From IMG/VR virus record IMGVR_UViG_3300025087_000015, positions 1-44,709 of that record: a stretch of DNA of 44,709 nt. The stretch is one strand, 5' to 3'. This DNA comes from a virus. Shown here piece after piece: positions 7,482-16,739 of this stretch. The position numbers were made by a program, and so were the translations under genes. How positions within the stretch are numbered: the stretch's first letter is position 1; each line of letters begins with the position of its first letter. A model generated the notes under the pieces. It made no database searches, had not been told where the DNA came from, and worked only from the letters and a program-made list of their open reading frames with translations.

Positions 7482-9753
7482 TTGGGGGTATCCCGTACAT
7501 TGTCATAAACTGTGCGGCCCTGGCGCTATATTTGGCAGCGCCTTCTGTATTGGGTTTAACTTTCAAACCTTCCATAAGCAATTTGCGGCCGGTATCAGAA
7601 GCGTATATTTTTGACAGGCCGTACGCTCCAGTGTTCTGGAGAATACCTAAATGCTTTTGATTCTCTGCCTTTATCCCCTTAGTAGCCAGATTGTTTACAA
7701 GTAAGGATATTTCTTTTAATTCCCTGACGGCTTGCGGATCCATTACCCTGGCAAGTATCTCCGGCTTATATGTACGCATAACGGTATCTATGGCGGACAT
7801 ATTTAATTCTCCGCTTTCGGGAATAGCGGTATCTATAATATCCTGGAAAAATCTTTTTTGTAACGGCGTGATATTCTCTTTACCCAAAACTGCTAAAGCG
7901 CCTTCAAATTCCTGCGTCCTTGCCGGATTGAGAACATATTTGACCATTTTCATGGAGTCTTTTTCTGAAAGCACCTTAATATCTTCCGGTATCCCTTTTA
8001 TCTTGCCTGATAACTTTTTAAGAGCTTCAATCTGCGGCTTGGAGAAAATACGGGACAATATCTCCGGCCTGTATCCTTGTAATACGGAATCAATAGCCTT
8101 TGCTTGCAACTCGCCTTCCGCCGGGATTGCTTTTCCGATTATGTCTTGAAAGAACCGTTCCTGTACGGGTTTTATGCCAGTCTTACCTATGGCCCGTTTA
8201 ACCATATCAAATTCCTTTATGCGCCCGGTGTTTATTAAATATGTAACAATAGCTACAGGGTCCTTCTCAGCCAGAGCGCGTATTTCATCTGATTTGAACA
8301 CTCGCGCGAAGTCGGTGTATTTCTTTTTCGCCAATGTATTTAATGCCCGCGCCTCTTTAGGCTGTGTCCTTAGATAATTGTCAAGGTCTTTCTGTAACCC
8401 TTGTTTTATCTGGACAAGTAACCGGCCCTTTTGCGTAGACTGGCCCGCCGCCCCTTTGAGCCCGCTTTGCATAGCAATAGCGTTTTCCTGTACAATCTTG
8501 TCATTTATTTTAGTAATAGCGTCGCTCACATTTCCAAAAGTGGGACGTTTGTATGGAGTTTGTCCGCCGGGTGTAGCTTTTGAAAATGAAGATGTTATTG
8601 AAAGCAAGTCTGGATCACCTTTGATAATAGCCCTTTGTTCCGCCGTTTGTATGGCGTTAGAGGTAAGAAGAGTATGCTTCAGCGGGACTTCCCTATTCAT
8701 ATCAATAATGGCGTTGCGTTTAGCATAGATATCTTTAATAACCGCATTTTCCGCCTGTGACTTGGCTATTACCGATTCCGTTACGGTCCTATTGACATCT
8801 TCCATGCTTAACTTTGTGCCGTATCTTTCGGATAACCTTGTCCCGATAGCGGATATTCCAGACCGTTTTTTCTTTCCTAATTCTCTGGCCGTCCTCGCCG
8901 CTTCCAACCCTACCTGTTCAGTGCTTAGTAGTGTGCCGTATTTTCTGGAAATGCCTAATTTAAAATCACGCAATGCCTGTATTTGTGCGCTTCTTGCCTC
9001 GTTCATGGAATCAGCGCCTATCCATGTATTGCTCATTAAATCCTCAAATTTTTTAAGCCGGGGGTTATTATTTATATCAGCCGGCGTAAGTTTGATTTTG
9101 AGTTTGCCGGCAATCTCGGCAAGTTTAGGGGCGTTGGCCTTAATGGTGGAAACAAAGGGTTTAGTCAATCCTTTTAGTGCCAATGTCCCTACACCCATGC
9201 CAGTTTCAAGCAATGCACCCTCTCCTGCGGCCTTTCCTATACCTATTGCGGCTTCACTGGGAGACAGGCTAGGAAGCCCCAGGACGCGATTTGCCAGTTG
9301 CCGGGCGCTTTCCCCCGCCATTGCGCCTAAACCCGCACCGAAAGCGCCTGTAGCCAGTCCTGTGGCTATTGAAGCCCCGCTAGTAACAGGGGCAGCTGCG
9401 GCTTGTGCGGCTATCAAAGGCGAAACGGCTACCCCCCCAGCGATCATACCGGCGGCGGGGAACAGACCCGTAACCTTTTCGCCTATTCTTTGCGTGGTTG
9501 TAAGCCCTTGTTTAATTCCTGTGGCCTTGCCCGCGCCAATTATGGGTTCTTTTGACGGGAATTCAAGGGATATCGGCTCTTTGGCCTTGTATGCTTCGCT
9601 CAATGGTTTAAAGACTTCTTTCCCGGTCAATGACTTTATATGCTTAGATACCTCTACTATGTCTTTGGCTGAACCATTGGATAAATCTAACTCGAAGGAT
9701 TCACCTTTTGAATATGCGTCCGTTATTTCAGCAAGCACTTCTTTCAATGGCAT
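7468..9753 (-). CDS. large ejection / internal virion protein
   Basis: A 761-residue protein with a helical, charged N-terminus and a glycine/alanine-rich hydrophobic stretch at about residues 98-165 (AAGMIAGGVAVSPLIAAQ, FGAGLGAMAGESARQLA). A long helical remainder carries two internally similar blocks, KDPVAIVTYLINTGRIKEFD and KDSMKMVKYVLNPARTQEFE, each followed by ..RFFQDIIG/D.AIP..GEL. It is the third and largest of three consecutive genes with ejection-protein character, matching the three-protein sets of P22 and T7 that form a DNA channel through the envelope. AAGGAC precedes the ATG. Assigned by size, composition and order. Confidence 0.7.
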   Translation of the reverse strand: MPLKEVLAEITDAYSKGESFELDLSNGSAKDIVEVSKHIKSLTGKEVFKPLSEAYKAKEPISLEFPSKEPIIGAGKATGIKQGLTTTQRIGEKVTGLFPAAGMIAGGVAVSPLIAAQAAAAPVTSGASIATGLATGAFGAGLGAMAGESARQLANRVLGLPSLSPSEAAIGIGKAAGEGALLETGMGVGTLALKGLTKPFVSTIKANAPKLAEIAGKLKIKLTPADINNNPRLKKFEDLMSNTWIGADSMNEARSAQIQALRDFKLGISRKYGTLLSTEQVGLEAARTARELGKKKRSGISAIGTRLSERYGTKLSMEDVNRTVTESVIAKSQAENAVIKDIYAKRNAIIDMNREVPLKHTLLTSNAIQTAEQRAIIKGDPDLLSITSSFSKATPGGQTPYKRPTFGNVSDAITKINDKIVQENAIAMQSGLKGAAGQSTQKGRLLVQIKQGLQKDLDNYLRTQPKEARALNTLAKKKYTDFARVFKSDEIRALAEKDPVAIVTYLINTGRIKEFDMVKRAIGKTGIKPVQERFFQDIIGKAIPAEGELQAKAIDSVLQGYRPEILSRIFSKPQIEALKKLSGKIKGIPEDIKVLSEKDSMKMVKYVLNPARTQEFEGALAVLGKENITPLQKRFFQDIIDTAIPESGELNMSAIDTVMRTYKPEILARVMDPQAVRELKEISLLVNNLATKGIKAENQKHLGILQNTGAYGLSKIYASDTGRKLLMEGLKVKPNTEGAAKYSARAAQFMTMYGIPPNVEK

Positions 9754-9762
9754 ATTTTGTCC

Positions 9763-11109
9763 TTAAAGTGATATCTTCCTTATCGCCTTACCAGTTGACG
9801 GAGTCTGTGCCGGTTTCTGTTGTTTCTTTTTTCCTTTAGATGGATTCAACCTTAAATTAATCTCGTCTAATTGTTCGTTGTAACTGGTTTCTCGGTTTCG
9901 CATTTCCAGGATCATTATATCCATCTTCTCCCTAAATGCGTCGTAGGATTGACCCTTATTTATCAAATCCTGTATTTCCTTATTGGCCGTATCGGAAAGT
10001 GCCTGGACACTTCCCGCCCCGCCACTTATAACCTTTGCATATTCCTTCGTAGCGGCGGTTAATGCGAGTTGGAAATTCTCAACATCTTTATCACCAGCGT
10101 ATTGTCCCTTGACACGATTTATCCACCATTTATTAAAAACAGTATTACCCTGTGCGTCAAGTTTCTGCGCCATCTTATCGGCCAATTCAATATTCTTCCT
10201 TGCCTGTTTCTCAAAAGATAAAGTCTGTTCTTTGATGTTTGTGAGTTTTATTAAGGCACCTTTATCTGCCTCATAACCCGCCTTTTGTGCGGCAAGCGCC
10301 TGTCCATCGTTACCAGCCGACTTAGCTATCTTTGAAGCTTTATTAAGTATTTCACCCCTCATAGAAGCAGCACCCATTCCCAAACCCTCTAATTGCCCCG
10401 TAGCAAGGTATTTCTCTGCCATTAACTGTTTAGTGTCATCGGTAAGAATTCCCGCACCAGTACCACCACCTATACCGCCTCCGATTTCCTTTGTCGCATT
10501 TTGCACGGACTTTACATAATCCATGAATTTCATTCCCGGTTGAGTAGTTGTCACCAATTTTTTAAGAATGTCCGGTTTATCCTGATATGCTATCAAGGTG
10601 GAATTGTATTGTTCAGGGGAAACGAGTATGTCAGTTTTACCCGGAGCGAATTCCTTTTCTCTTGGTTTCACAAACGGCCCACCAGTAAGTTTAGCCAGTT
10701 CTGCGGAAGCCTGTGTAAACCCTTCCGGGATACCGGGGCTTAACGCCGCACGGATATCCGCTTCGGATGGTATGCCGCCTATGCCTCGGCCAGTAGCGAA
10801 CATAACATCACGCTGTGTAGGAGTTTTAGGGGTGAACGCTTCAAACTGGCTTTTGGCCTTCATCTCGGCCTCTAATTTCTCAATGCCTAATTTTTGGTCA
10901 TACTCCTTCTGCGCCTGAATCATCTTCATGGCGTTCTTGGCCTTATCTTCTTTGGTCTTGTAGAAGTCGTTTACAGTAGCAAAGACATTCTGTATGGCCT
11001 CTGCCTGTTTCTGTGAACGCTCCCGTTTACGCTGTTCATTTTCTTTGGCGGCGTTTAATATTTCGCCCATGAGTTGCGGGTTTAACCTGGGTATGTATTC
11101 GGGTGACAT
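9763..11109 (-). CDS. ejection / internal virion protein, coiled-coil rich
   Basis: A 448-residue, mostly helical, highly charged protein. The N-terminus (ENEQRKRERSQKQAEAIQNV) and the region IKEQTLSFEKQARKNIELAD predict coiled coils. There is a Gly-rich linker (GGGIGGGTGAGIL) near the middle and a Lys/Gln-rich tail. No membrane helix or signal peptide is present. It sits between the 217- and 761-residue proteins, the typical place for the middle member of a podovirus ejection trio. A similar MSxxYIPRLNP-type start is common in such proteins. The specific role is inferred. Confidence 0.65.
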   Translation of the reverse strand: MSPEYIPRLNPQLMGEILNAAKENEQRKRERSQKQAEAIQNVFATVNDFYKTKEDKAKNAMKMIQAQKEYDQKLGIEKLEAEMKAKSQFEAFTPKTPTQRDVMFATGRGIGGIPSEADIRAALSPGIPEGFTQASAELAKLTGGPFVKPREKEFAPGKTDILVSPEQYNSTLIAYQDKPDILKKLVTTTQPGMKFMDYVKSVQNATKEIGGGIGGGTGAGILTDDTKQLMAEKYLATGQLEGLGMGAASMRGEILNKASKIAKSAGNDGQALAAQKAGYEADKGALIKLTNIKEQTLSFEKQARKNIELADKMAQKLDAQGNTVFNKWWINRVKGQYAGDKDVENFQLALTAATKEYAKVISGGAGSVQALSDTANKEIQDLINKGQSYDAFREKMDIMILEMRNRETSYNEQLDEINLRLNPSKGKKKQQKPAQTPSTGKAIRKISL

Positions 11110-11117
11110 AGTATTTC

Positions 11118-11771
11118 CTATCTATCGAAGATACTGCCAACACTTGAACCGATGGAACTGCCAGCAACACCACCAGCGGGACCTCCATAAATAGTACCGA
11201 CGATACCACCGGCGGCACCTAGAATGGGTTGCATTATCCCTTTCTTGTTGCCCTTTTTATAGGCGGACAGTGAGCGATTAAACATATCCAAATCCGACCG
11301 CCGGCCAAGTTCCTGCCCCATAAGTTGCGCCAAAGTATCAGCCAGACTATTGGCCCGCTCATAATCCATGCCGTAGGACGTGGTAAGGAATTGGAGCATT
11401 TCCTGCCGCTTTTGGGAAGCGTCCTGCGCCAATAGCCCGGTAATCTGCCCCTGCTGGCCCACTTCCTGCTGATATGAGGCTTGCGCGATATCTCCGCTCT
11501 CAATGCTGGACCCGGTAAGTCCCCTGCTCTGCGCCGTAGTGGATACATCGGCCATAGTCCGGGCCTTGCTTTCCTTGCCCTGCCGGACTATCTCGGCTAT
11601 CGCCTGTTGGAGATACGGGTCAGTCCCAGGCTGTAAAAGCGGTATTATCTCCTTGCCCGCCGTCTCCCGGTATGAACCCCTTTGACTGGTAAGCAGATTC
11701 GCTATACCGCCGTAACTCGGATCGGCTTGCGATAGTTTTGTAAGTTCGTCCCAATCTATAAATTCATTCAT
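11118..11771 (-). CDS. small ejection protein with Gly-rich C-terminus
   Basis: A 217-residue protein. The helical Gln-rich body (YQQEVGQQGQITGLLAQDA) is followed by a C-terminal glycine/alanine segment (ILGAAGGIVGTIYGGPAGG), a membrane-insertion type sequence seen in P22 gp7 / T7 gp14-like proteins. The N-terminus (PYLQQAIAEIVRQGKESKAR and SRGLTGSSIESGDI) resembles phage internal proteins that start with dispersed short helices. It is the first of three ejection-type genes. Confidence 0.65.
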   Translation of the reverse strand: MNEFIDWDELTKLSQADPSYGGIANLLTSQRGSYRETAGKEIIPLLQPGTDPYLQQAIAEIVRQGKESKARTMADVSTTAQSRGLTGSSIESGDIAQASYQQEVGQQGQITGLLAQDASQKRQEMLQFLTTSYGMDYERANSLADTLAQLMGQELGRRSDLDMFNRSLSAYKKGNKKGIMQPILGAAGGIVGTIYGGPAGGVAGSSIGSSVGSIFDR

Positions 11772-11801
11772 TTTTTTATACCTCTACTTTTAACTATTCT
11801 A

Positions 11802-14800
11802 TCATTTTACTGGGAGTTTGCGAAGATACAGAGACATGTTAAAAAGCGTCCATGCACCTGCCGAAGATGAATTATTCTTGAATTCCACGTCCAAGAACCG
11901 ACCTGTTAAATTGTTGCTCACGGAGAATGGGATTTTGCTTACCAGTATCCCTGCTGTGGAATCTTCGCCGGTGTTCACGTCGTTAAGCGTTACTGCTGTA
12001 TTGGATAGGTCAAGGTGGTATGACGGCGTGATGTTTATATCCAATATACTTTCCGTTTCCGGCGCGAAAGAGGCGTACATCTTAATAAATTCCTTCTCCG
12101 CGTCCGGATCGCCGAATGAATACGCCTTTGTCCGTATTTCGGAAGTGAACGCCTTACCGTCATCATCCTCGCCTATTTCCAATTGGTACAGTTTACCGGT
12201 GGAGTTAGCATCTCCGCAGAACAACTTTCGGTTGAATATCGCCATTGAGTAACAACTCATGCCGTCCAGGAACGTTACCGCGTCGTTCTTATCAGCGACA
12301 AAGACAAAATCATTACGCCCGCTTGCTGAACTAGTCGTATAGGCCATGTAATAGCGTTCGAGATATACGGCTGACGCTGTAGGCGGTCTGGACGTACCTT
12401 CTAGCCAGTTTATCGTAACGTCGCGTAATAGCGCGGTATGCGTGGCGGCGCTGATGGTGAATATCTCTTTGATCCCAAGATATGCCGCCGTGCTTATGAT
12501 TATGGGCGCATTGTTGCTTTGTGCGTTCCATGTGGCCGTAGCACGTTCTACGCTATCGCAGGACGCACCGGTACTGACATAATAGGATATGCTCCCGTTA
12601 TCCAGTACAGAATTAGCTTGGAAGTTACCCCAACTGTTGATAGCGTCCGTTTGAGCGCAATCATGGATATATTCGCCGGTGGTAGCGGCCTGAAGCGTAA
12701 TGCTATGGAGTGATGGCGTTTGAGTGCTGTAATCAGTTGAGAAGTCGGCCTTATACTGCCAGTATTCCTTTGTTAGCGGTATCCGGTATATCCCGCTTGT
12801 GGTCGTGCTGACCAGCGTCCAACTGCTCCATGTAGGCAGGACGGACGTTGAGCTTTCCCGGACGCTGTACGCGATTGTGGACCCGACAGGCACGGTATTG
12901 GAGAACGAGAACGGCCCGCCGATAGGCGTTGGAAAAGTAGTGTCGAATATCGATGACGTGAATGTACCGGATGAATTATATCCGCCAAAAAAAAGATTAT
13001 CAATGCTCATCCCATATACGCTGGCATATGGAATGTCATATAGAAATATATGAAAAAATTGGTAACCAGATGTTGATGTTATAGTGGTATCTGTCCCAGT
13101 TAATGGTCCCGCAGCACAGGCATTCCCGGAGAATCCCGTAGTTGTTGAGGATGTTACGGAAAAATCGCCATTTAAATTACGCGTAATCACGAAATCACAA
13201 CTGCTATATGCGCCTGTTACATTCTGCAATGTAACAGAACTTACTTGCGTTTCAGAACCGGACTCTACACGGACAATCCTCTCACGCATATTGTAAGTAT
13301 TGAATTCAAAATAATAACCAGACGTGGTAGCCGTATCTATCGTAGACGATATAAAATAATATTTAAGGATTGTCCCTAATTGCCCGCCGGAACGGTCAAC
13401 CGTCCTAGCAGTTAATCCCCACTTTCCGTATGAATATGCGGACGTTGAATAATATAGTTTCTGATTCCCGTCTCCGCTCGGACATATTGAAGTCGCGGGT
13501 GAACAATACATACAGAATCTACCAACCCCGCCTAGAGAATCCTCATTGCCGCAAGTGCCGTTTGTGCCATTTGCACTAAATGCGGTTGTTCCACCTTCTA
13601 CCGATAATGGCCGGGTATTGGCATCTGTATTGGCTACAATCGTCCACGATGAAGAAGTATCATTAAAATCATCAAGCACTGAATAGGAATTACTTGTTAT
13701 CTGTATATCCCCACTAACTTGCGTGGTTGAAATATTAACCAATGTGCCTGTACTCCAATCTTCCGCCGTGGTATCCGTATGCGTCCATGTGGAAGGTACA
13801 AGAGACCCCGGCGAGATAGTAGCCGATATCTTTGCGCCGGGACCGCTAACTTGCAGATTACCAGCCTCCCAATGCGCCTGCGTAGTGTAAATCTTGTTCC
13901 GGCCTACCGCTGTATTGCCTATGAGCGTATCAAAGATATTCTTGACCCCGGAAAATTGCGGCTCGATACTCCCGCTGGTCATCTTCTCAATACCCCGGCG
14001 GCTCATCCAGAATAATGCGCCGTCCTTCTCCTGTATGCTCCTATCTTCAATACAGCCCACTTCCCGCGAGATAGTCCTGACTATGAAATCATTGCGCCCG
14101 AATCCGTAAACGCCGTATATTTCATCATCATTGCCGACAAATAGGAAGTCCTTGAACCCGGCATATAGGCATTTAATGGGCTTTGCGTTCTCCCCGCCAA
14201 AGGCTAAAGCAACGGGATCTATGCTGGTGGTCGGCCCGGTGGTCCATTCTTCACCATCCAGCGCCTTTGACATGTAAACATAGGACAGACTGCCGGCTAC
14301 GCCAGCCGTTACTATCCGGTTGCGCCAACCATCTATGAGGTTGCCTAGCGGTCCCTCTGTAACCGTCTTGGTGCTGGTTGCGTCCCAATAGGCCATTGAA
14401 TCCACGCCATTGGCAAACCATATTTTACCCAAATAAGCTACTGCGTCCATGTCGTTTACAGTGGACAGGCTATAAAGGCCCGGAATGGCCTCAAACACGC
14501 CTATAGACGTGGCTTTATAGATAGTTTGGCTGGATAGCGCCAAAACGTAGGCGGTGCCGTCTGAAGCGGTATAGGGCCACGCCCCGCGCACGGACTTTTC
14601 ATCAGTAAAGACACTAGAATTGAACTGCGAGAACCCATTCCGGCGGGTAACGCCTAACTGATCGAAATAAACATTTCGCGCCCACTGGACGCTATTATCG
14701 GGAATTAAAGCCGGATTGTAGCGGGTGATTACCCCGCCCTGGAAGTTAGGAACGTGGAATATCTCTATCCCGTCCTGCGCCTGGGAATATGCGGGAGTGA

Positions 14801-14843
14801 AGAAGAATAACAGTGTAAAGAGTAAATATTTCATACATACCAT
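11802..14843 (-). CDS. beta-propeller tail hub / DNA-stabilisation protein with signal peptide
   Basis: A 1013-residue protein. It opens with a strong signal peptide (MKYLLFTLLFFFTPAYS|QAQDG, AxA-type site). Next comes NFQGGVITRYNPALIPDNSV with an RNVYFDQLGVTRRNGF motif, which is typical of podovirus tail-hub or packaged-DNA stabilisation proteins. Repeated blade-like phrases follow (DAVAYLGKIWFANGVDSMAY, FKDFLFVGNDDEIYGVYG). The C-terminal half is a Ser/Thr-rich, fibre-like beta region. The ATG at 14834 is an equally likely start, since no ribosome site decides. It probably closes the head-tail channel. A signal peptide is unexpected for a virion hub. Confidence 0.7.
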   Translation of the reverse strand: MVCMKYLLFTLLFFFTPAYSQAQDGIEIFHVPNFQGGVITRYNPALIPDNSVQWARNVYFDQLGVTRRNGFSQFNSSVFTDEKSVRGAWPYTASDGTAYVLALSSQTIYKATSIGVFEAIPGLYSLSTVNDMDAVAYLGKIWFANGVDSMAYWDATSTKTVTEGPLGNLIDGWRNRIVTAGVAGSLSYVYMSKALDGEEWTTGPTTSIDPVALAFGGENAKPIKCLYAGFKDFLFVGNDDEIYGVYGFGRNDFIVRTISREVGCIEDRSIQEKDGALFWMSRRGIEKMTSGSIEPQFSGVKNIFDTLIGNTAVGRNKIYTTQAHWEAGNLQVSGPGAKISATISPGSLVPSTWTHTDTTAEDWSTGTLVNISTTQVSGDIQITSNSYSVLDDFNDTSSSWTIVANTDANTRPLSVEGGTTAFSANGTNGTCGNEDSLGGVGRFCMYCSPATSICPSGDGNQKLYYSTSAYSYGKWGLTARTVDRSGGQLGTILKYYFISSTIDTATTSGYYFEFNTYNMRERIVRVESGSETQVSSVTLQNVTGAYSSCDFVITRNLNGDFSVTSSTTTGFSGNACAAGPLTGTDTTITSTSGYQFFHIFLYDIPYASVYGMSIDNLFFGGYNSSGTFTSSIFDTTFPTPIGGPFSFSNTVPVGSTIAYSVRESSTSVLPTWSSWTLVSTTTSGIYRIPLTKEYWQYKADFSTDYSTQTPSLHSITLQAATTGEYIHDCAQTDAINSWGNFQANSVLDNGSISYYVSTGASCDSVERATATWNAQSNNAPIIISTAAYLGIKEIFTISAATHTALLRDVTINWLEGTSRPPTASAVYLERYYMAYTTSSASGRNDFVFVADKNDAVTFLDGMSCYSMAIFNRKLFCGDANSTGKLYQLEIGEDDDGKAFTSEIRTKAYSFGDPDAEKEFIKMYASFAPETESILDINITPSYHLDLSNTAVTLNDVNTGEDSTAGILVSKIPFSVSNNLTGRFLDVEFKNNSSSAGAWTLFNMSLYLRKLPVK

Positions 14844-15545
14844 TTAACGATTCGGGGCCACGTTGACATTCGGGCTATACCCCGGTCGCGCCCGGCAATA
14901 TTCACCAAAAAGCGCCCGATTAACCATGTACCGCTGCATATACCTGTCACCTTCAGCCGCCATGCCGACAACGTATAACATTCTCGCGGCGGCAAAGTAT
15001 GCAAGCATGGGGTGGAACGGCGTAAACTCGGTTATGCCATTGAACGGCGTTATAGTGGACGTTATAACATCGGCCCGCGCGTAATACTCCACCTTTACAG
15101 TAGTGGTCGTGGTGTTCGTCACCGGATATGGATAGAACCCGATCTTTGTCCGACTGGAAAAGTTGACAAAGAAATTAACAGGTTCCCCGGTAATCGTTTC
15201 CCATTCACTTGAAGCCAGGTCCAACTTAGCAGGGGACTTTTCCTCTAACCGCTGATCATCCGATAATACCCGGTCAATCTGGATGAAATTTGAAGGCAAG
15301 TTATAATACACTGTCCCCGAGCTGGTGTCAAAGACGTAGGCTTCCCGGATACAGAGCGTATTACTGATCGTGTCTTTCTGCGCCTCATTGAGCAGATTTG
15401 TCACTTGCCGCTCGGTAAACAGTTCCTGCCCGGTAAATGCGGGGTCCATGCCCATTGTCCGTACATCACCTATCAAATCGGATACTGTCCCCGCGTATAT
15501 CTGCCTGGTGGAAAATAACAACAGGATTATAAGGTATCTGGTCAT
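14844..15545 (-). CDS. head-tail adaptor, copy 2, with signal peptide
   Basis: A 233-residue protein, paralogous to the gene just upstream over its whole length. Both share LLNEAQKDTI/FINEGQRDTI, LCIR(E/K)xYxFDTSSGT and RLEEKSPxKLD, plus a shared NFSSRTKIGF(Y/H)PYPVT and a C-terminal AYxAAxMLY..GxAxxxDRYMQRY. The pattern matches T7 gp11/P22 gp4-type adaptors: an LxNEAQ helix, Y.LP..., a proline-rich strand and an FH..L..Y helix. It starts with a signal-like segment (MTRYLIILLLFSTRQIYA|G). The ATG overlaps the upstream stop (ATGA), consistent with a tandem duplication kept in one operon. Confidence 0.7.
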   Translation of the reverse strand: MTRYLIILLLFSTRQIYAGTVSDLIGDVRTMGMDPAFTGQELFTERQVTNLLNEAQKDTISNTLCIREAYVFDTSSGTVYYNLPSNFIQIDRVLSDDQRLEEKSPAKLDLASSEWETITGEPVNFFVNFSSRTKIGFYPYPVTNTTTTTVKVEYYARADVITSTITPFNGITEFTPFHPMLAYFAAARMLYVVGMAAEGDRYMQRYMVNRALFGEYCRARPGYSPNVNVAPNR

Positions 15546-16249
15546 TTCGCCGCCTGTTTATTCGGTAGAGCGTTCTTGTTCCGGCAATATTCCATGAGTT
15601 CCGCCCGGTATGCCGAATAGCGTTGCATGTACCTGTCAGCGGCATTTGCAAGCCCGTCTATGTATAACATCTGCGCCGCCGCGTAGTATGCCAGCATTTG
15701 CTGATACGGGATGAATTCAGTTATGGAGTTGAACGGGGTGCTGGACGTGGAAAGGTCATACACCTGCGCGTAATACTCAGCCTTTATAGTTGACGTGGAC
15801 CCGCCAGTTACGGGATAAGGATGGAATCCTATTTTAGTCCTGCTTGAAAAATTGGTGAAGTAATTGGTAGGCGGGCCGGTGTCGGTTTCCCAGGTGGTTG
15901 ATTCCTGGTCCAGTTTTAACGGAGATTTCTCTTCAAGGCGCTCACCGTCTGAAAGCAACCTGTCCATGCGGATATAATCGCCGGGCATGGGATAATACGC
16001 GGTCCCGCTGCTGGTGTCGAACGTGTATTCCTTGCGGATACAGAGCGTACCGGCTATGGTGTCGCGCTGACCTTCATTGATGAAGTCAAGGATTTGAGTA
16101 TCAGAAAAGCGGACACGGCCCAAAGCGGAGGGATCTCGCCCTAGAATCCGTGCCGTACTAATCAATTCACTGGCTGTTTTGGAAATCCCGCTAATCGGGT
16201 TTATTATCGAGGCCAGTATTAAGGCCCCAAGTATCAAGGCTCTCTTCAT
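15542..16249 (-). CDS. head-tail adaptor, copy 1, with signal peptide
   Basis: A 235-residue paralogue of the downstream gene (see that entry for the shared motifs). The ATG at 16249 was chosen because GGAGG lies 7 bases upstream; a longer frame opens at 16264. The N-terminus MKRALILGALILASIINPIS is basic then hydrophobic, predicting export or membrane anchoring. Adaptors join portal to tail in podoviruses. Two diverged copies suggest either hetero-oligomeric rings or two stacked rings. Confidence 0.7.
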   Translation of the reverse strand: MKRALILGALILASIINPISGISKTASELISTARILGRDPSALGRVRFSDTQILDFINEGQRDTIAGTLCIRKEYTFDTSSGTAYYPMPGDYIRMDRLLSDGERLEEKSPLKLDQESTTWETDTGPPTNYFTNFSSRTKIGFHPYPVTGGSTSTIKAEYYAQVYDLSTSSTPFNSITEFIPYQQMLAYYAAAQMLYIDGLANAADRYMQRYSAYRAELMEYCRNKNALPNKQAAK

Positions 16250-16289
16250 ACTGGCCCTCCGCATATCTTACAACTACATCATTAAAAGG

Positions 16290-16730
16290 TTACTGAAAAT
16301 CTGAACTATCGGTAGAATCATATTGATATTCGCCGTACAGAGATACGGGTGTAGCCGCTATTATTGCACTACTAGCCACACTCCTGGCGTACAACGGTGC
16401 TTCGTTGTAGTCCTCTATAACTATACCGATATTCGGCATATGCCTGCCATCGGTAGTAGCTGAGCAAGTTGTAGCACTAGCAGAAACTGTAGACAAGCAT
16501 ATCTCAAGCATAGCAGTTCCAGTTCCGTGTATCACAGCGTACCTTCTACGGACATCACTTGATAAAACCGTAGTCCAGGCGGTAGTAGTCACGGAAACAC
16601 TGAAACCAGCCCTGCTATCACCGTCATTTCTCGCTATCTTCGTAACGAATGGAGATTGTCTCCCTGCCGCAAAGACCAGGCCGACAGAAGCGGTTACGAT
16701 AAGTAACGCCAATTTCGTCTGTATCTTCAT
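16290..16730 (-). CDS. small exported beta-rich protein (virion accessory candidate)
   Basis: A 146-residue protein with a textbook signal peptide (MKIQTKLALLIVTASVGLVFA|AGR; V-x-A site). The mature part is Ser/Thr/Ala-rich and beta-prone (GFSVSVTTTAWTTVLSSDVR). It has two cysteines (EICLSTVSASATTCSATT) and an aspartate/serine-rich end. It lies between the capsid and adaptor genes, so it is probably a head decoration or neck protein. The ribosome site AAAGGAG precedes the ATG. Not recognised as a family. Confidence 0.6.
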   Translation of the reverse strand: MKIQTKLALLIVTASVGLVFAAGRQSPFVTKIARNDGDSRAGFSVSVTTTAWTTVLSSDVRRRYAVIHGTGTAMLEICLSTVSASATTCSATTDGRHMPNIGIVIEDYNEAPLYARSVASSAIIAATPVSLYGEYQYDSTDSSDFQ

Positions 16731-16739
16731 ATGTCTCCT

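Noticed and set aside
8762-9766. 334-residue open frame on the plus strand
   Set aside because: It is fully antisense to the ejection protein gene, has no ribosome site, and its composition (Ala/Pro/Ser) reflects the other strand's codons.
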